A DNA stretch of 64,000 nt, taken from contig NZ_BMZO01000012.1 of NCBI RefSeq assembly GCF_014652835.1, positions 83,031 to 147,030 on the forward strand, in the 5' to 3' direction. Shown here piece by piece: positions 18,764 to 28,077 of the stretch. The position numbers were made by a program, and so were the translations under genes. Each line of letters starts with the position of its first letter. Positions within the stretch are counted from its first letter, which is position 1. The notes beneath the pieces are model-generated. The model was not told where the DNA came from and ran no database searches. It was given only the letters and a program-made list of their open reading frames with translations. Source of the DNA: Limoniibacter endophyticus. GTDB taxonomy: Bacteria > Pseudomonadota > Alphaproteobacteria > Rhizobiales > Rhizobiaceae.

Positions 18764-19255
18764 ATGCAGGATACAAACCCGGCATTCGATCCAGAAGCAC
18801 TGTTTTTTCAGGCCCGATTGACGCCCTATCGGTCTTTGGGGCGAGAGGGCTTTGGGCTGTTGATGGCGGCACTCATCATCGCCTGGGGCGCGGCAGGTCT
18901 CATCTTTGCGCAATTGGGGGCATGGCCGGTCTTCGGTTTCTTCGGCCTGGATGTCATTCTGGTCTATCTTGCTTTCCGGACCAATTACCGGGATGCGCAG
19001 CAGGCAGAAGAAGTCTCTTTATCACGCACCAAGCTTCTGGTGCGTCGCACGGAGCCGTCAGGAAAGATTAGCGAGTATAGTTTCAATCCGTTCTGGACGC
19101 GCTTCCGCGTTTCGCGTCATGAGGAATTCGGCATCACTGCCATGCATCTGGAAAGCAAGGACAGGCATCTCATTCTCGGGCAGTTCCTGAACGCTCATGC
19201 GCGTGAAGAATTCGCTCGAGATTTTGCGACAGCGCTGGCCCGGGCGAAATCTTGA
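18764..19255 (+). CDS. DUF2244 membrane protein
   Basis: A 163-aa protein of the DUF2244 family, widespread in alpha-proteobacteria and of unknown function. Residues about 30-50 and 53-72 form two membrane helices (GLLMAALIIAWGAAGLIFAQ; VFGFFGLDVILVYLAF), followed by a cytoplasmic beta-rich domain starting near FRTNYRDAQQAEE, which is the most conserved part (NPFWTRFRVSRHEEFG). Start at ATG 18764 gives the family length; an upstream start at 18680 would overlap the divergent nth start. It probably has a leaderless or very short leader transcript. Confidence 0.8.
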   Translation: MQDTNPAFDPEALFFQARLTPYRSLGREGFGLLMAALIIAWGAAGLIFAQLGAWPVFGFFGLDVILVYLAFRTNYRDAQQAEEVSLSRTKLLVRRTEPSGKISEYSFNPFWTRFRVSRHEEFGITAMHLESKDRHLILGQFLNAHAREEFARDFATALARAKS

Positions 19256-19339
19256 GGTGGCAAGAAACGGGTGGCAGCGCAGGCTTCTTTGCGGCAGATT
19301 CGGCTCAAATTTGTAAACCTCGATCTGCGGGGAGAGATC

Positions 19340-20224
19340 ATGACCATTCCTGTTCGCATGGAAACGCTGACGAAACTCGATACGAGTGAGCGCGATTACG
19401 ACACGATCCGTCGCGTTATAGAGAAGATCAGCCTGGATTACCGCGACCAGCCCAGCTTGGAGGTTCTGGCTGAAAGCGTCGGCGAAACGCCGACCGGTCT
19501 GCAGAAGCTCTTCACGCGTTGGGCAGGGTTGTCGCCGAAAGCTTTCCTCCAGGCTGTGACACTCGACCATGCGCGCCGTCTTCTGGCAGATGGCCTTCCG
19601 CTTCTTGAAACCTCGCTTGAACTTGGGATGTCCGGGCCTGGGCGTCTGCACGACCTCTTTGTGACACATGAGGCCATGTCTCCGGGGGATTTCAAGGTAC
19701 ATGGCGCGCAGCTCATCATTCGCTACGGTTTTCATCCCTCGCCTTTTGGCGAATGTCTGGCGATGATCACCGATCGCGGCCTGGCCGGGCTAGCCTTCGC
19801 GGATGGCGGGGCTGACAATCGCAGGGCGATGCTGGACGATATGACGCGCCGTTGGAAAAAAGCGGTGTATCGCGAGGATAGCAAGGCCACCGCGCCTTAT
19901 GTTTCTCGCATATTCGACCCGGAGGCATGGCAGCCAGACCGTCCCTTGCGCGTCGTCCTGATCGGGACGGATTTTCAGATATCGGTCTGGCAGGCGCTGC
20001 TCGACATTCCGTTCGGTCAGGCCACGACCTACGGCGCGATTGCCAGCCGCATCGGTAAGCCATCTGCAAGTCGCGCAGTCGGTGCGGCAATTGGTGCCAA
20101 TCCGATCTCTTTCGTCGTTCCTTGCCATCGCGCTGTTGGCAAGACCGGAGCGCTTACGGGTTATCATTGGGGCCTGACACGTAAGCGCGCGATTCTCGGT
20201 TGGGAAGCGGGTGTAGCCGGCTAG
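19340..20224 (+). CDS. Ada-like methylated-DNA-protein cysteine methyltransferase with AraC HTH
   Basis: DNA repair suicide enzyme that removes alkyl groups from O6-alkylguanine. The 294-aa protein has an AraC-type helix-turn-helix region (about 20-120, AESVGETPTGLQKLFTRWAG), an RNaseH-like Ogt N-domain, and the active site VVPCHRAVGKTG with Cys262. It lacks the N-terminal zinc/Cys phosphotriester domain that makes E. coli Ada a methylation-activated regulator, so autoregulation by that route is not expected. ATG 19340 follows a good ribosome site (GGGGAGAG, 19329-19336). It stands 84 bp after the DUF2244 gene. Confidence 0.9.
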   Translation: MTIPVRMETLTKLDTSERDYDTIRRVIEKISLDYRDQPSLEVLAESVGETPTGLQKLFTRWAGLSPKAFLQAVTLDHARRLLADGLPLLETSLELGMSGPGRLHDLFVTHEAMSPGDFKVHGAQLIIRYGFHPSPFGECLAMITDRGLAGLAFADGGADNRRAMLDDMTRRWKKAVYREDSKATAPYVSRIFDPEAWQPDRPLRVVLIGTDFQISVWQALLDIPFGQATTYGAIASRIGKPSASRAVGAAIGANPISFVVPCHRAVGKTGALTGYHWGLTRKRAILGWEAGVAG

Positions 20225-20431
20225 TTTCGTATCGAACGCACTCCCTGTGCGCATCTTGCGGATTTGAGATGAAATTTCTGCGTCGGCGTGCCAGTTTAAG
20301 GCATCTTTTGCTCTCTGGCGCGCCGCGGTTGACTGATCGCGCGAAGCACGCGTCAGCGACTGGAAGCTGCTGAATCATCATGATCAGCAGGCAGAAACGA
20401 ATAGCGAAGAAAAACAGGGAACGTGAATTCG

Positions 20432-21430
20432 ATGAAGCGTCTTCTCACCGGGTTGTTTGCGGCAACCATGCTCACCATGCCAGCACTGGCTCAAGATGAT
20501 TACCAGCCGGCCGTGATTTATGATCTCGGCGGCAAGTTCGACAAATCGTTCAATGAGGCGGCCTATAATGGCGCGCAGAAGTTCGCGGATGAAACGGGTG
20601 TGGAGTTCCGCGATTTCGAATTGCAGAACGATTCTCAGCGCGAGCAGGCGCTGCGCCGTTTCGCTGATGACGAAAACAATCCGATTGTCATGGCGGGTTT
20701 TGCCTGGGCTTCTGTTCTTGAAAAGGTCGCACCTGACTATCCAGATACCCATTTCGTCGTGATCGATACGGTTGTCGAGCAGCCGAATGTCGGTTCGATC
20801 GTGTTCAAGGAGGCTGAGGGTTCCTACATTGTGGGCGTATTGGCGGCGATGGCCTCCAAGTCCAAGACCGTCGGCTTCATCGGGGGCATGGACGTTCCGC
20901 TGATCCGCAAGTTCGGTTGCGGCTTTGTCGGTGGAGCCAAGGCTGGTGGCGCAACCAAGGTGCTCTACACAATGACCGGCGACACGCCTTCTGCCTGGAA
21001 CGATCCGACGAAGGGCGGTGAAATCGCCCGCTCGCAGTTCGACCAGGGCTCGGACGTCGTTTATCATGCAGCTGGCGGCACCGGCATTGGCGTACTGCAG
21101 GCTGCCGCGGATGCTGGCAAACTGGGCATTGGCGTGGATTCCAATCAGAACGGGCTTCACCCCGGTAAAGTCCTTACCTCTATGGTCAAGGGTGTCGATA
21201 CGGCAGTCTATGACGCGCTCAAAACTGGCCAGGCTGGCGAATTCAAGACCGGCGTGACCAATCTTGGCTTGAAAGAGGGGGGCGTCAGCTATGCTCTCGA
21301 CGAGAATAATGCGGCTCTTATTACGGATGAGATGAAGGTCAAGGCCGAGGAAATCCAGGCGCAGATCGTCTCGGGTGAACTCGTGGTTCATGATTACATG
21401 ACCGACAACAAGTGTCCCTATCAGGATTGA
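20432..21430 (+). CDS. BMP-family ABC transporter substrate-binding protein
   Basis: Periplasmic binding protein of 332 aa of the BMP/PnrA (basic membrane protein) family, whose known members bind purine nucleosides. It has a Sec signal peptide (MKRLLTGLFAATMLTMPALA, cleavage near 20), the family opening YDLGGKFDKSFNEAAYNGA (about 30-48) and GFIGGMDVPLIRKFGCGF (about 151-168). A GTG at 20423, two bases after GGGA, could also start translation. The ATPase and permeases that normally accompany it are absent; a strong terminator follows directly, so it is transcribed alone or as the end of a unit. Confidence 0.87.
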   Translation: MKRLLTGLFAATMLTMPALAQDDYQPAVIYDLGGKFDKSFNEAAYNGAQKFADETGVEFRDFELQNDSQREQALRRFADDENNPIVMAGFAWASVLEKVAPDYPDTHFVVIDTVVEQPNVGSIVFKEAEGSYIVGVLAAMASKSKTVGFIGGMDVPLIRKFGCGFVGGAKAGGATKVLYTMTGDTPSAWNDPTKGGEIARSQFDQGSDVVYHAAGGTGIGVLQAAADAGKLGIGVDSNQNGLHPGKVLTSMVKGVDTAVYDALKTGQAGEFKTGVTNLGLKEGGVSYALDENNAALITDEMKVKAEEIQAQIVSGELVVHDYMTDNKCPYQD

Positions 21431-21461
21431 CTTTGGTCCAGCTTTAATGCCGAAGAGCGAG

Positions 21462-21495
21462 AAAAGCCCACCCCGGAGAAGGGGTGGGCTTTTTT
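21462..21495 (+). terminator. Intrinsic terminator after the BMP gene
   Basis: AAAAGCCCACCCC (21462-21474), loop GGAGAA, then the exact complement (21481-21493) ending in a T-run through 21495. It is 31 bases after the stop codon. Confidence 0.92.
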
Positions 21496-21537
21496 GCATT
21501 CTGTTGCGGGAAAGACACAAGCATTAGGGAAACATTA

Positions 21538-21810
21538 ATGCTGTTTTTACGCAAATGCCCGATACTTCTTCTTGTCATCGCAATGTCAGGAATTTGCCCC
21601 AATCGGGCAGCTTATGGACTATGTGCGAAAGACGCACGCCATTCAAAGAACGAAAAAATTCATCAGGTTCGAGCCATGGTTACCGTCAGCTGGTTTACGC
21701 TTAAATTGAGAGCTTTCCACGACTTCCTCTTTTCCGGATATCGTCCGGAACGCCATTATATGCGTGGCCCGGGGCCGGCTTGCGCGCGTCGTTCGTCACG
21801 TCAGGTCTGA
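21538..21810 (+). CDS. Doubtful small ORF with a hydrophobic N-terminus
   Basis: A possible 90-aa protein with a start-like ATG and a reasonable ribosome site (AGGGA, 21526-21530). The first 25 residues (MLFLRKCPILLLVIAMSGIC) resemble a signal peptide, but the rest is Arg/His/Cys-rich with no recognisable family and looks only weakly coding. It lies just downstream of a strong terminator. The rest of 21431-22014 shows no better gene. Confidence 0.22.
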   Translation: MLFLRKCPILLLVIAMSGICPNRAAYGLCAKDARHSKNEKIHQVRAMVTVSWFTLKLRAFHDFLFSGYRPERHYMRGPGPACARRSSRQV

Positions 21811-22014
21811 CTATTCACGAATTAGAGCGTCCTGCTTCACTGAATCTCAAGGAAGCGATAAGAGGTTGTCCCGGGGATGATCGTGGGACGAGTCGGTCAG
21901 CCGCCTCCATTGCGTGGTCTGCCAGTATTCGAGGGCCGCGCCAACAGTTTGAATTGCCGCATCGGACTCATTGAAGATCATGCTTCGGGCGATGCGGTGG
22001 AAACGGCGAGATAA

Positions 22015-22212
22015 ATGGCCTCTCTTCCAAAGAATGAAAGCCGAGCTAGGCGTTTTTTGAAAGATCAGCGCGGCGGTATTGCGATCGAGTATGGTTTGCT
22101 CGCTTTGCTGATCGCGGTCGTGATCTTTGGAGCCGTCATGGCAATAGGACAACATCCACTGGTAAAACCGTACCGGGAAATTTCCGACCGGCTGAGTGCA
22201 GACGACGCATAA
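22015..22212 (+). CDS. Flp/Fap-type type IVb pilin (orphan)
   Basis: A 65-aa pilin subunit: a short charged leader (1-20), then a prepilin cleavage site and helix of the Flp type, RGG/IAIEYGLLALLIAVVI, with the Glu-Tyr pair at the fifth and sixth mature positions. Flp pilins are processed by CpaA/TadV peptidase and assembled by the Tad machine. No tad/cpa genes occur in the window, so this copy is an orphan and any assembly system would have to be elsewhere. The mature tail is short (about 20 residues). Confidence 0.8.
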   Translation: MASLPKNESRARRFLKDQRGGIAIEYGLLALLIAVVIFGAVMAIGQHPLVKPYREISDRLSADDA

Positions 22213-22267
22213 GGTCGGGATCGCCTGAGGCTCGCGCTTTTCGGTGAGTATGGGGAGAGGAGTTTTC

Positions 22268-22342
<75 letters not shown>

Positions 22343-22507
22343 GAACGCCGCGCCTTCTGCCACAGACTTATGGCCGTGGCAAGTCGATTTCGGCAAAATA
22401 ATAAGCGGACCAGTAATTGCCAGTGAACAGCGGGCCTGGATATTCAGTCGGACTTCGCATGAATGGCTGCGACTGATATGCTTGTCCCGATAGAAGAGAG
22501 ATGCTCC

Positions 22508-22693
22508 ATGTCTGAAACGCAACACGATAATGGCGACAACGCCAAAAGCAAAAAGGCCGCACGTCTGGCCGAGCAGCTGCGCGCAAATCTCCAGCGACGC
22601 AAGGCGCAAGCCCGTGCACGTCGTGCAGGGCAGGCCGATTCGCGAGCGGAAGGCCTTCTCGGAAGCACAAAGCCCGCTGAGGATGCTGGCTAG
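22508..22693 (+). CDS. Small basic conserved hypothetical protein
   Basis: A 61-aa, strongly basic protein (MSETQHDNGDNAKSKKAARL...), with an Arg/Lys/Ala-rich helix LRANLQRRKAQARARRAG (about 26-43). Similar short proteins sit upstream of murA in many Hyphomicrobiales; function is unknown. The ATG at 22508 has a GAGAG sequence (22496-22500) upstream. It ends 99 bp before murA on the same strand, so cotranscription is plausible. Confidence 0.65.
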   Translation: MSETQHDNGDNAKSKKAARLAEQLRANLQRRKAQARARRAGQADSRAEGLLGSTKPAEDAG

Positions 22694-22792
22694 GCACTAC
22701 CTGTCCTTGCGCCCATCTCCCGGATGAACTAGACCGGGCGTTAACACTGCAACAATGAAGCCTGCATGAAGCAGGTTCGGAGCTTCGCATTC

Positions 22793-24085
22793 ATGGATCG
22801 CATTCGTATCGTCGGCGGCAATAAGCTGAACGGCATCATCCCGATCTCCGGTGCCAAGAACGCCGCACTGCCATTGATGATCGCGTCATTGCTGACCGAC
22901 GACACGCTGACGCTGGACAATGTCCCGCATCTGGCGGATGTCGAGCAGCTCATTCGTATTCTCGGCAATCACGGTGTGGATTATTCGGTAACGGGACGCC
23001 GTGAACGGCAAGGTGACACCTACTCGCGCACCATCCATTTTACCGCCCGCAACATTGTCGATACGACCGCACCATATGAGCTCGTTTCGAAGATGCGCGC
23101 GAGCTTCTGGGTTATAGGTCCGCTTTTGGCTCGCTGCGGCAAGGCGCGTGTTTCATTGCCGGGAGGCTGTGCCATCGGCACGCGCCCGGTGGATCTCTTC
23201 ATTGATGGGTTGGCTGCTCTTGGCGCCAGGATCGAGATCGAGGCAGGTTATGTCGAGGCAACCGCTCCAAGGGGCGGTCTGATCGGCGCGGCCTATACTT
23301 TTCCTAAAGTTTCCGTCGGGGCCACGCATGTGCTTCTCATGGCGGCTTCGCTGGCCAATGGCCGTACCGTACTCAAAAACGCAGCCCGTGAGCCGGAAGT
23401 CGTCAATCTCGCCGACTGTCTCAATGCCATGGGCGCAAAAATTACCGGCGCGGGAACCTCGACCGTTACGATTGATGGGGTCACCTCGCTTTCCGGCGCG
23501 CGTCATGCCGTTATTCCCGATCGTATTGAAACCGGCACCTACGCCATGGCGGTTGCCATGACAGGTGGCGACGTTCTGCTCGGCGGCGCGCGTAGCGATC
23601 TGCTGGAAAATGCGTTCGATGTTCTGCGCGCTACCGGGACCGAGATCACTCAGACCAATGAAGGGGTGCGTGTACGCCGTAACGGCGCCGGAGTCAGCCC
23701 GGTCGATATAACGACCGAGCCTTTCCCGGGCTTCCCGACAGACTTGCAGGCGCAATTCATGGGCCTGATGACAATGGCCAAGGGCCGTTCCCACATTACC
23801 GAGACGATTTTCGAGAATCGTTTCATGCATGTGCAGGAGCTGGCACGTCTCGGGGCGAAGATCTCATTGAGCGGCCAGACGGCCATTGTCGATGGGGTCG
23901 AGGCGTTGAAGGGCGCACCTGTCATGGCAACTGACCTGCGCGCGTCCGTATCGCTGGTCATTGCGGGGCTCGCAGCCGAAGGCGAAACAGTGGTCAATCG
24001 CGTTTATCATCTGGACCGTGGTTTCGAGCGTCTGGAAGCCAAGCTTTCCGCCTGCGGCGCGACCGTTGAACGCATTTCCGGCTAG
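22793..24085 (+). CDS. murA: UDP-N-acetylglucosamine 1-carboxyvinyltransferase
   Basis: First committed step of peptidoglycan precursor synthesis, joining enolpyruvate from PEP to UDP-GlcNAc; the target of fosfomycin. The 430-aa protein has [10 protein letters not shown] with Lys22 and Asn23, and the flexible loop cysteine in [10 protein letters not shown] (Cys126), so it should be fosfomycin-sensitive in principle. The ATG at 22793 gives [10 protein letters not shown], the family start; an ATG at 22766 is in frame but adds a non-conserved tail. It precedes hisD by 41 bp. Confidence 0.96.
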   Translation: MDRIRIVGGNKLNGIIPISGAKNAALPLMIASLLTDDTLTLDNVPHLADVEQLIRILGNHGVDYSVTGRRERQGDTYSRTIHFTARNIVDTTAPYELVSKMRASFWVIGPLLARCGKARVSLPGGCAIGTRPVDLFIDGLAALGARIEIEAGYVEATAPRGGLIGAAYTFPKVSVGATHVLLMAASLANGRTVLKNAAREPEVVNLADCLNAMGAKITGAGTSTVTIDGVTSLSGARHAVIPDRIETGTYAMAVAMTGGDVLLGGARSDLLENAFDVLRATGTEITQTNEGVRVRRNGAGVSPVDITTEPFPGFPTDLQAQFMGLMTMAKGRSHITETIFENRFMHVQELARLGAKISLSGQTAIVDGVEALKGAPVMATDLRASVSLVIAGLAAEGETVVNRVYHLDRGFERLEAKLSACGATVERISG

Positions 24086-24126
24086 AGCATTCCCAGCACG
24101 TCCCGTAGCAGTGAAAGTATTCTCGC

Positions 24127-25419
24127 ATGGCATCTCGTCTTCTTGCCTCTGCTCCTGATTTTGAAACGGCGTTCGAGGCGTTTCTCGCAACAAAACGCGA
24201 GGTTTCCGAGGATGTCGACCAAGCCGTGCGCGCCATCATCGCCACCGTGCGCCATGATGGTGATGCGGCGCTTATCGAGTACACGAAGCGCTTCGATCGC
24301 GCCGATCTGGAACAGCTTGGCCTGTGCGTGAGCGCCGAAGATATCCGCTCTGCCTATGACTACGCGGATGCCGACACTGTCGAGGCCCTGCGTTTTGCTC
24401 ATCAACGCATCCTGAGCCATCATAGCCGTCAGATGCCGAAAGACGATTTCTACACCGATAACCTCGGCGTCGAACTCGGCTCGCGCTGGTCGGCAGTTGA
24501 TGCTGTTGGTCTTTATGTGCCAGGTGGAACGGCGAGCTATCCGAGTTCGGTGCTCATGAACGCCGTTCCGGCCAAGGTGGCGGGCGTAAAGCGCCTCGTC
24601 ATGGTGGTGCCATCGCCCGAGGGATTTATCAACCCGCTGGTGCTGATTGCCGCCGATATAGCAGGCGTGGACGAGATTTATCGTGTCGGTGGTGCTCAGG
24701 CTGTGGCCGCACTTGCCTATGGCACGCAGACGATTGCCCCCGTTCATAAGATCGTCGGTCCCGGAAACGCCTACGTGGCTGCCGCCAAGCGTCAGGTCTT
24801 TGGGAAGGTGGGCATAGACATGATTGCCGGGCCCTCCGAAATTCTCGTTATTGCAGATGACAAGAATGATCCGGATTGGATTGCTGCCGATCTTCTCTCG
24901 CAAGCCGAACACGACACGGCAGCCCAGTCGATCCTCATTACCGACGCCCCGGCATTTGCGGATGCCGTTGCACAAGCAGTGGAGCGTCAGCTGGCAACAT
25001 TATCGCGGGAGGCAACCGCGCGTGCCAGTTGGAACGAGTTTGGAGCCATCATTCTCGTCGATGATTTCGAAAAAGCGTTGCCGCTTGCCGATCGCATTGC
25101 AGCGGAGCATGTCGAGATCGCAACCGACAATGCCGACAATCTCGCCGCAAAACTGCGCCATGCGGGAGCGATCTTCATCGGTCGTCATACGCCGGAAGTC
25201 ATCGGCGATTACGTGGGCGGCTCCAATCACGTTCTGCCGACAGCGCGCTCCGCTCGCTTCTCCTCGGGTCTGTCGGTGCTGGATTTCGTTAAACGCTCGT
25301 CCGTTCTGAAACTCGGGCCAGAACAGCTGCGTGCGCTTGGGCCAGCAGCAATTGCGCTCGCCAAGGCCGAGGGGCTTGACGCGCATGCGCGGTCGGTAGC
25401 CGTACGCCTGAACCTTTAG
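24127..25419 (+). CDS. hisD: Histidinol dehydrogenase
   Basis: Zinc- and NAD-dependent enzyme doing the last two steps of histidine synthesis (histidinol to histidine). The 430-aa protein contains the NAD region and PS00611-type signature ([16 protein letters not shown], about 236-251), the zinc-site [10 protein letters not shown] (about 260-269) and the C-terminal [20 protein letters not shown] (about 361-380) with the general-base histidine region. It is separate from other his genes. It lies between murA and UPF0262 in a same-direction housekeeping run. Confidence 0.97.
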   Translation: MASRLLASAPDFETAFEAFLATKREVSEDVDQAVRAIIATVRHDGDAALIEYTKRFDRADLEQLGLCVSAEDIRSAYDYADADTVEALRFAHQRILSHHSRQMPKDDFYTDNLGVELGSRWSAVDAVGLYVPGGTASYPSSVLMNAVPAKVAGVKRLVMVVPSPEGFINPLVLIAADIAGVDEIYRVGGAQAVAALAYGTQTIAPVHKIVGPGNAYVAAAKRQVFGKVGIDMIAGPSEILVIADDKNDPDWIAADLLSQAEHDTAAQSILITDAPAFADAVAQAVERQLATLSREATARASWNEFGAIILVDDFEKALPLADRIAAEHVEIATDNADNLAAKLRHAGAIFIGRHTPEVIGDYVGGSNHVLPTARSARFSSGLSVLDFVKRSSVLKLGPEQLRALGPAAIALAKAEGLDAHARSVAVRLNL

Positions 25420-25529
25420 CACGCCGAGCAAGAGCAGCAGCTTGCTTGCGCAAGACCAATGCCTTTTCGCTTTTCACCGAAAGGCTTAAATGCTCTACCT
25501 TGACGAAGGGGGAGACCGGCAGGGAACAG

Positions 25530-26012
25530 ATGGAGCAGGCTGAAACCGCACGGCTGATCGAAATCGAGCTCGACGAGACGATCGCGCGCTCGACGCCGGA
25601 AATCGAGCATGAGCGGGCGGTGGCCATTTTCGATCTGATCGAGGAGCAGAATTTCTTCCAGCCCGCCCATGATCCGGGTGAAGGGCCTTATCGGCTCAAG
25701 CTTTCGCTTGTCGAAAAGCGGCTCATGTTCATTATTACCCGCGAGGATGGAGCGGAAGTCGTTACGCATATTCTTTCGCTTACGCCCTTGCGCCGCATTG
25801 CTCGCGATTATTTCACCATCTGTGAAAGCTATTACGACGCGATCCGTACAGCGACGCCCTCTCAGATTGAAGCGATCGACATGGGGCGGCGCGGCCTGCA
25901 CGATGAGGGCTCGCATATGCTGATGGAGCGTCTTAGCGGCAAGATAGACATCGACTTTCAGACCGCGCGGCGCCTTTTCACGCTGATCTGCGTGCTGCAC
26001 TGGCGGGGTTGA
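25530..26012 (+). CDS. UPF0262 family protein
   Basis: A 160-aa cytoplasmic protein of the UPF0262 family, restricted largely to alpha-proteobacteria; no function is known. Conserved stretches are [20 protein letters not shown] (about 11-30), [18 protein letters not shown] (about 77-94) and RRGLHDEGS (about 119-127). ATG 25530 with AGGGAA (25521-25526) gives the family length; an in-frame TTG at 25446 does not. Its TGA stop shares one base with the start of the next gene (TGATG), so the two are coupled. Confidence 0.85.
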   Translation: MEQAETARLIEIELDETIARSTPEIEHERAVAIFDLIEEQNFFQPAHDPGEGPYRLKLSLVEKRLMFIITREDGAEVVTHILSLTPLRRIARDYFTICESYYDAIRTATPSQIEAIDMGRRGLHDEGSHMLMERLSGKIDIDFQTARRLFTLICVLHWRG

Positions 26013-26494
26013 TGATGGCGGCACAGGAAATTGCGGCGTCTGCACATGCGGCCGTCGCTGAAGACAAGAAGCCCATGCCGCATTCTGTTCTCTTTCTCTG
26101 CGGCATGAATGTCATTCGCTCACCGATGGCTGAGCAGCTGGCGCGCGAGATATTGCCGCCAGGCGTCTATATTGCCTCTGCCGGTGTGCGTTCGGGAGAA
26201 CGCGACCCGTTTGTGGACGTTGTGATGCAGGAAACGGGGCTGTCTCTCGGCAATCATCAGCCCCGTACTATGGATGAGCTGGATGACACGGGATTCGATC
26301 TGGTCATCACACTGACGCCGGAAGCGCATCACCAGGCAATGGAATTGACAAGGCATCTTTCGCTCGAGGTCGAATATTGGCCAACGGATGACCCTACAGC
26401 CGTTACAGGGTCGCGTGAACAACGCCTGGATGCCTATCGCGCTGTAAGAAACGCGCTTAAAAAGCGCCTGATCGAACGCTTTTCTCGCTCTTGA
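26012..26494 (+). CDS. Low-molecular-weight protein tyrosine phosphatase family
   Basis: A 160-aa protein with the LMW-PTP active-site loop Cys30-GMNVI-Arg36-Ser and the general acid Asp127 in TDDPTA, so it is likely catalytically competent as a phosphatase; the arsenate-reductase branch shares this fold. The first about 22 residues before MPHSVLFLCG are not conserved, so Met at 26075 is an alternative start. Coupled to UPF0262 (TGATG). This pairing is typical of the alpha-proteobacterial hisD-UPF0262-PTP-infA neighbourhood. Confidence 0.85.
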   Translation: MMAAQEIAASAHAAVAEDKKPMPHSVLFLCGMNVIRSPMAEQLAREILPPGVYIASAGVRSGERDPFVDVVMQETGLSLGNHQPRTMDELDDTGFDLVITLTPEAHHQAMELTRHLSLEVEYWPTDDPTAVTGSREQRLDAYRAVRNALKKRLIERFSRS

Positions 26495-26599
26495 CGGAGA
26501 GCGTGACAATAACCATGTTCCCTTGATCTTCAATTTCGTATAGGTTGCCGCAAAATTCGACCTTCCGGTCGAACATATCGTCAATGGTAAAGGACTGGA

Positions 26600-26818
26600 A
26601 TGCCGAAGGAAGAAGTACTTGAGTTTCCGGGTATCGTAACGGAACTCCTCCCGAACGCAATGTTTCGGGTCAAACTCGAAAACGATCACGAGATCATCGC
26701 ACACACGGCTGGCCGCATGCGCAAGAATCGCATTCGCGTGCTGACGGGCGATAAGGTTCAGGTCGAAATGACGCCCTACGACCTTACCAAAGGCCGCATC
26801 ACCTACCGTTTCAAGTAA
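26600..26818 (+). CDS. infA: Translation initiation factor IF-1
   Basis: A 72-aa OB-fold protein binding the 30S A site during initiation. The sequence shows standard IF-1 features: [25 protein letters not shown] (start), [14 protein letters not shown], and the end [11 protein letters not shown]. It is preceded by a 105-bp gap that should hold its promoter. Confidence 0.98.
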   Translation: MPKEEVLEFPGIVTELLPNAMFRVKLENDHEIIAHTAGRMRKNRIRVLTGDKVQVEMTPYDLTKGRITYRFK

Positions 26819-26869
26819 ACGTCTCGCGTTACGACTGCGTCCTTCATCACAAGGCCCGTCAGGATTTCC

Positions 26870-27499
26870 ATGAGCGATCACTTTCGACTTGTCCTCGCCT
26901 CCGGTTCTCCGCGCAGGATCGAACTGTTGCAGCAGGTGGGGCTGGAACCCGACAGGCTCCTGCCGACCGATCTTGATGAAACCCCGCTGAAGGCCGAGCA
27001 TCCTCGTTCACTCGCCAAGCGTCTGTCGATGGCGAAGGCAGAGCGTGCGCGCACGATTCTGAAAGCCGAGGGCAGTGTGAGCGATGTATTCATCGTCTCC
27101 GCAGATACGGTGGTGAGCGTCGGACGTCGCATTTTGCCAAAGGCGGAGAGAGCAGAAGAGGCGCGTTACTGCCTTGAGCTCTTGTCGGGGCGGGCGCATC
27201 GCGTCTATACGGGCGTCTGCGTTGTGACGCCAGGCGGCAAGGTGCGTCAGCGCCTTGTCGAGACGCGCTTGCGTTTCAAGCGGCTTTCGCGGACGGAGAT
27301 CGATGCCTATATCGCTTCCGGTGAATGGCGGGGTAAGGCGGGCGGGTATGCCATCCAGGGCCTGGCGGGTTCATTCGTCGTCAAACTTGCCGGTTCCTAT
27401 ACCAATGTTGTCGGCTTGCCGCTTTACGAGACGGAAGCACTTCTGGCGGGCGAGGGCTTGCGTGCTCATTCCCGCTGGCACAAGCTTGCTGCCGATTGA
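26870..27499 (+). CDS. maf: Maf-family nucleotide pyrophosphatase
   Basis: House-cleaning enzyme that hydrolyses non-canonical or pyrimidine nucleoside triphosphates (dTTP/UTP class likely). The 209-aa protein has the family opening [10 protein letters not shown] (about 7-16), SADTVV with the catalytic Asp (near 76-81), and [10 protein letters not shown] (near 154-163). It follows infA by 51 bp. The YhdE-type dTTP/UTP activity is known for many members but is not established from sequence here. Confidence 0.93.
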   Translation: MSDHFRLVLASGSPRRIELLQQVGLEPDRLLPTDLDETPLKAEHPRSLAKRLSMAKAERARTILKAEGSVSDVFIVSADTVVSVGRRILPKAERAEEARYCLELLSGRAHRVYTGVCVVTPGGKVRQRLVETRLRFKRLSRTEIDAYIASGEWRGKAGGYAIQGLAGSFVVKLAGSYTNVVGLPLYETEALLAGEGLRAHSRWHKLAAD

Positions 27500-27608
27500 G
27501 AACGTCTTGACTGGTGCGGATGCGCAGGAAGGTTGTACTTCTTTTCTTGCCGCTGTAGGTGATGCGGCCCGCGCTACTGCCGGAACACTATAGAATGCGT
27601 GAAAAAAC

Positions 27609-27818
27609 ATGAGCGATCAGGATAAAATCACGCCGCTGCGCGCGCCTATTCCTTGTCCAGAGTGCGGAAAGCCCTCGCAACGCGCGACCTTTCCCTTCTG
27701 CTCGCCGCGCTGCAAGGCGGTGGATCTTAATAGGTGGCTCACGGGAGCTTACATTATTCCGGTTCGGGACGATGAAGATGAGGACGGGGCCAGCAGTCCG
27801 TCGGAAAAAGATTCGTAA
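27609..27818 (+). CDS. yacG: DNA gyrase inhibitor YacG-type zinc protein
   Basis: A 69-aa protein with a zinc ribbon: Cys16-x-x-Cys19 (CPECGK) and [15 protein letters not shown] (Cys31, Cys35), plus an acidic tail (DDEDEDG). In E. coli YacG binds GyrB and blocks its activity. It follows maf by about 110 bp, as in many proteobacteria, and is followed by a 183-bp gap before tRNA-Phe. Confidence 0.93.
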   Translation: MSDQDKITPLRAPIPCPECGKPSQRATFPFCSPRCKAVDLNRWLTGAYIIPVRDDEDEDGASSPSEKDS

Positions 27819-27917
27819 TTTCAAGCCGTTCGCGGGTCCAATGGAGCGAAGCTGGCATCGCCTTCCGAAGCTGTGCAAAAACTTTGCCGATTTGACAAAA
27901 TTATCCAATATTCGCGC

Positions 27918-27945
27918 TGGACACCGCGCAAAGCCATGCTATAAC
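27918..27945 (+). promoter_or_regulatory. Probable promoter of tRNA-Phe
   Basis: TGGACA (27918-27923), 16-bp spacer, TATAAC (27940-27945); start expected near 27952, about 50 nt before the tRNA. Confidence 0.55.
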
Positions 27946-28001
27946 GCACCCGCTTTCGCCGATAAGGCAAGCCTTCGATTGGCCATCCCGGCTGATCTGA
28001 T

Positions 28002-28077
28002 GCCCGGATAGCTCAGTTGGTAGAGCAGCGGATTGAAAATCCGCGTGTCGGTGGTTCGAATCCGCCTCCGGGCACCA
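28002..28077 (+). tRNA. tRNA-Phe (anticodon GAA)
   Basis: Acceptor GCCCGGA/TCCGGGC, D stem GCTC/GAGC, anticodon stem GCGGA/TCCGC with loop TTGAAAA (anticodon GAA), T stem GGTGG/CCGCC with loop TTCGAAT, discriminator A, encoded CCA (28075-28077); 76 nt. Accessory-looking genes begin right after its 3' end. Confidence 0.98.

Noticed and set aside
20225..20431. Purine riboswitch upstream of the BMP gene
   Set aside because: The gap has only a 7-bp stem (near 20367-20390); the three-way junction and conserved loops of a purine riboswitch are not seen.
20384..21520. 378-codon minus-strand open frame
   Set aside because: Antisense to the BMP binding protein and covers its terminator; no family recognised.
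28002..28077. attL/attR repeat for an island at tRNA-Phe
   Set aside because: No second copy of the tRNA 3' end was noticed in the following 17 kb by eye, and there is no integrase; kept only as a question.
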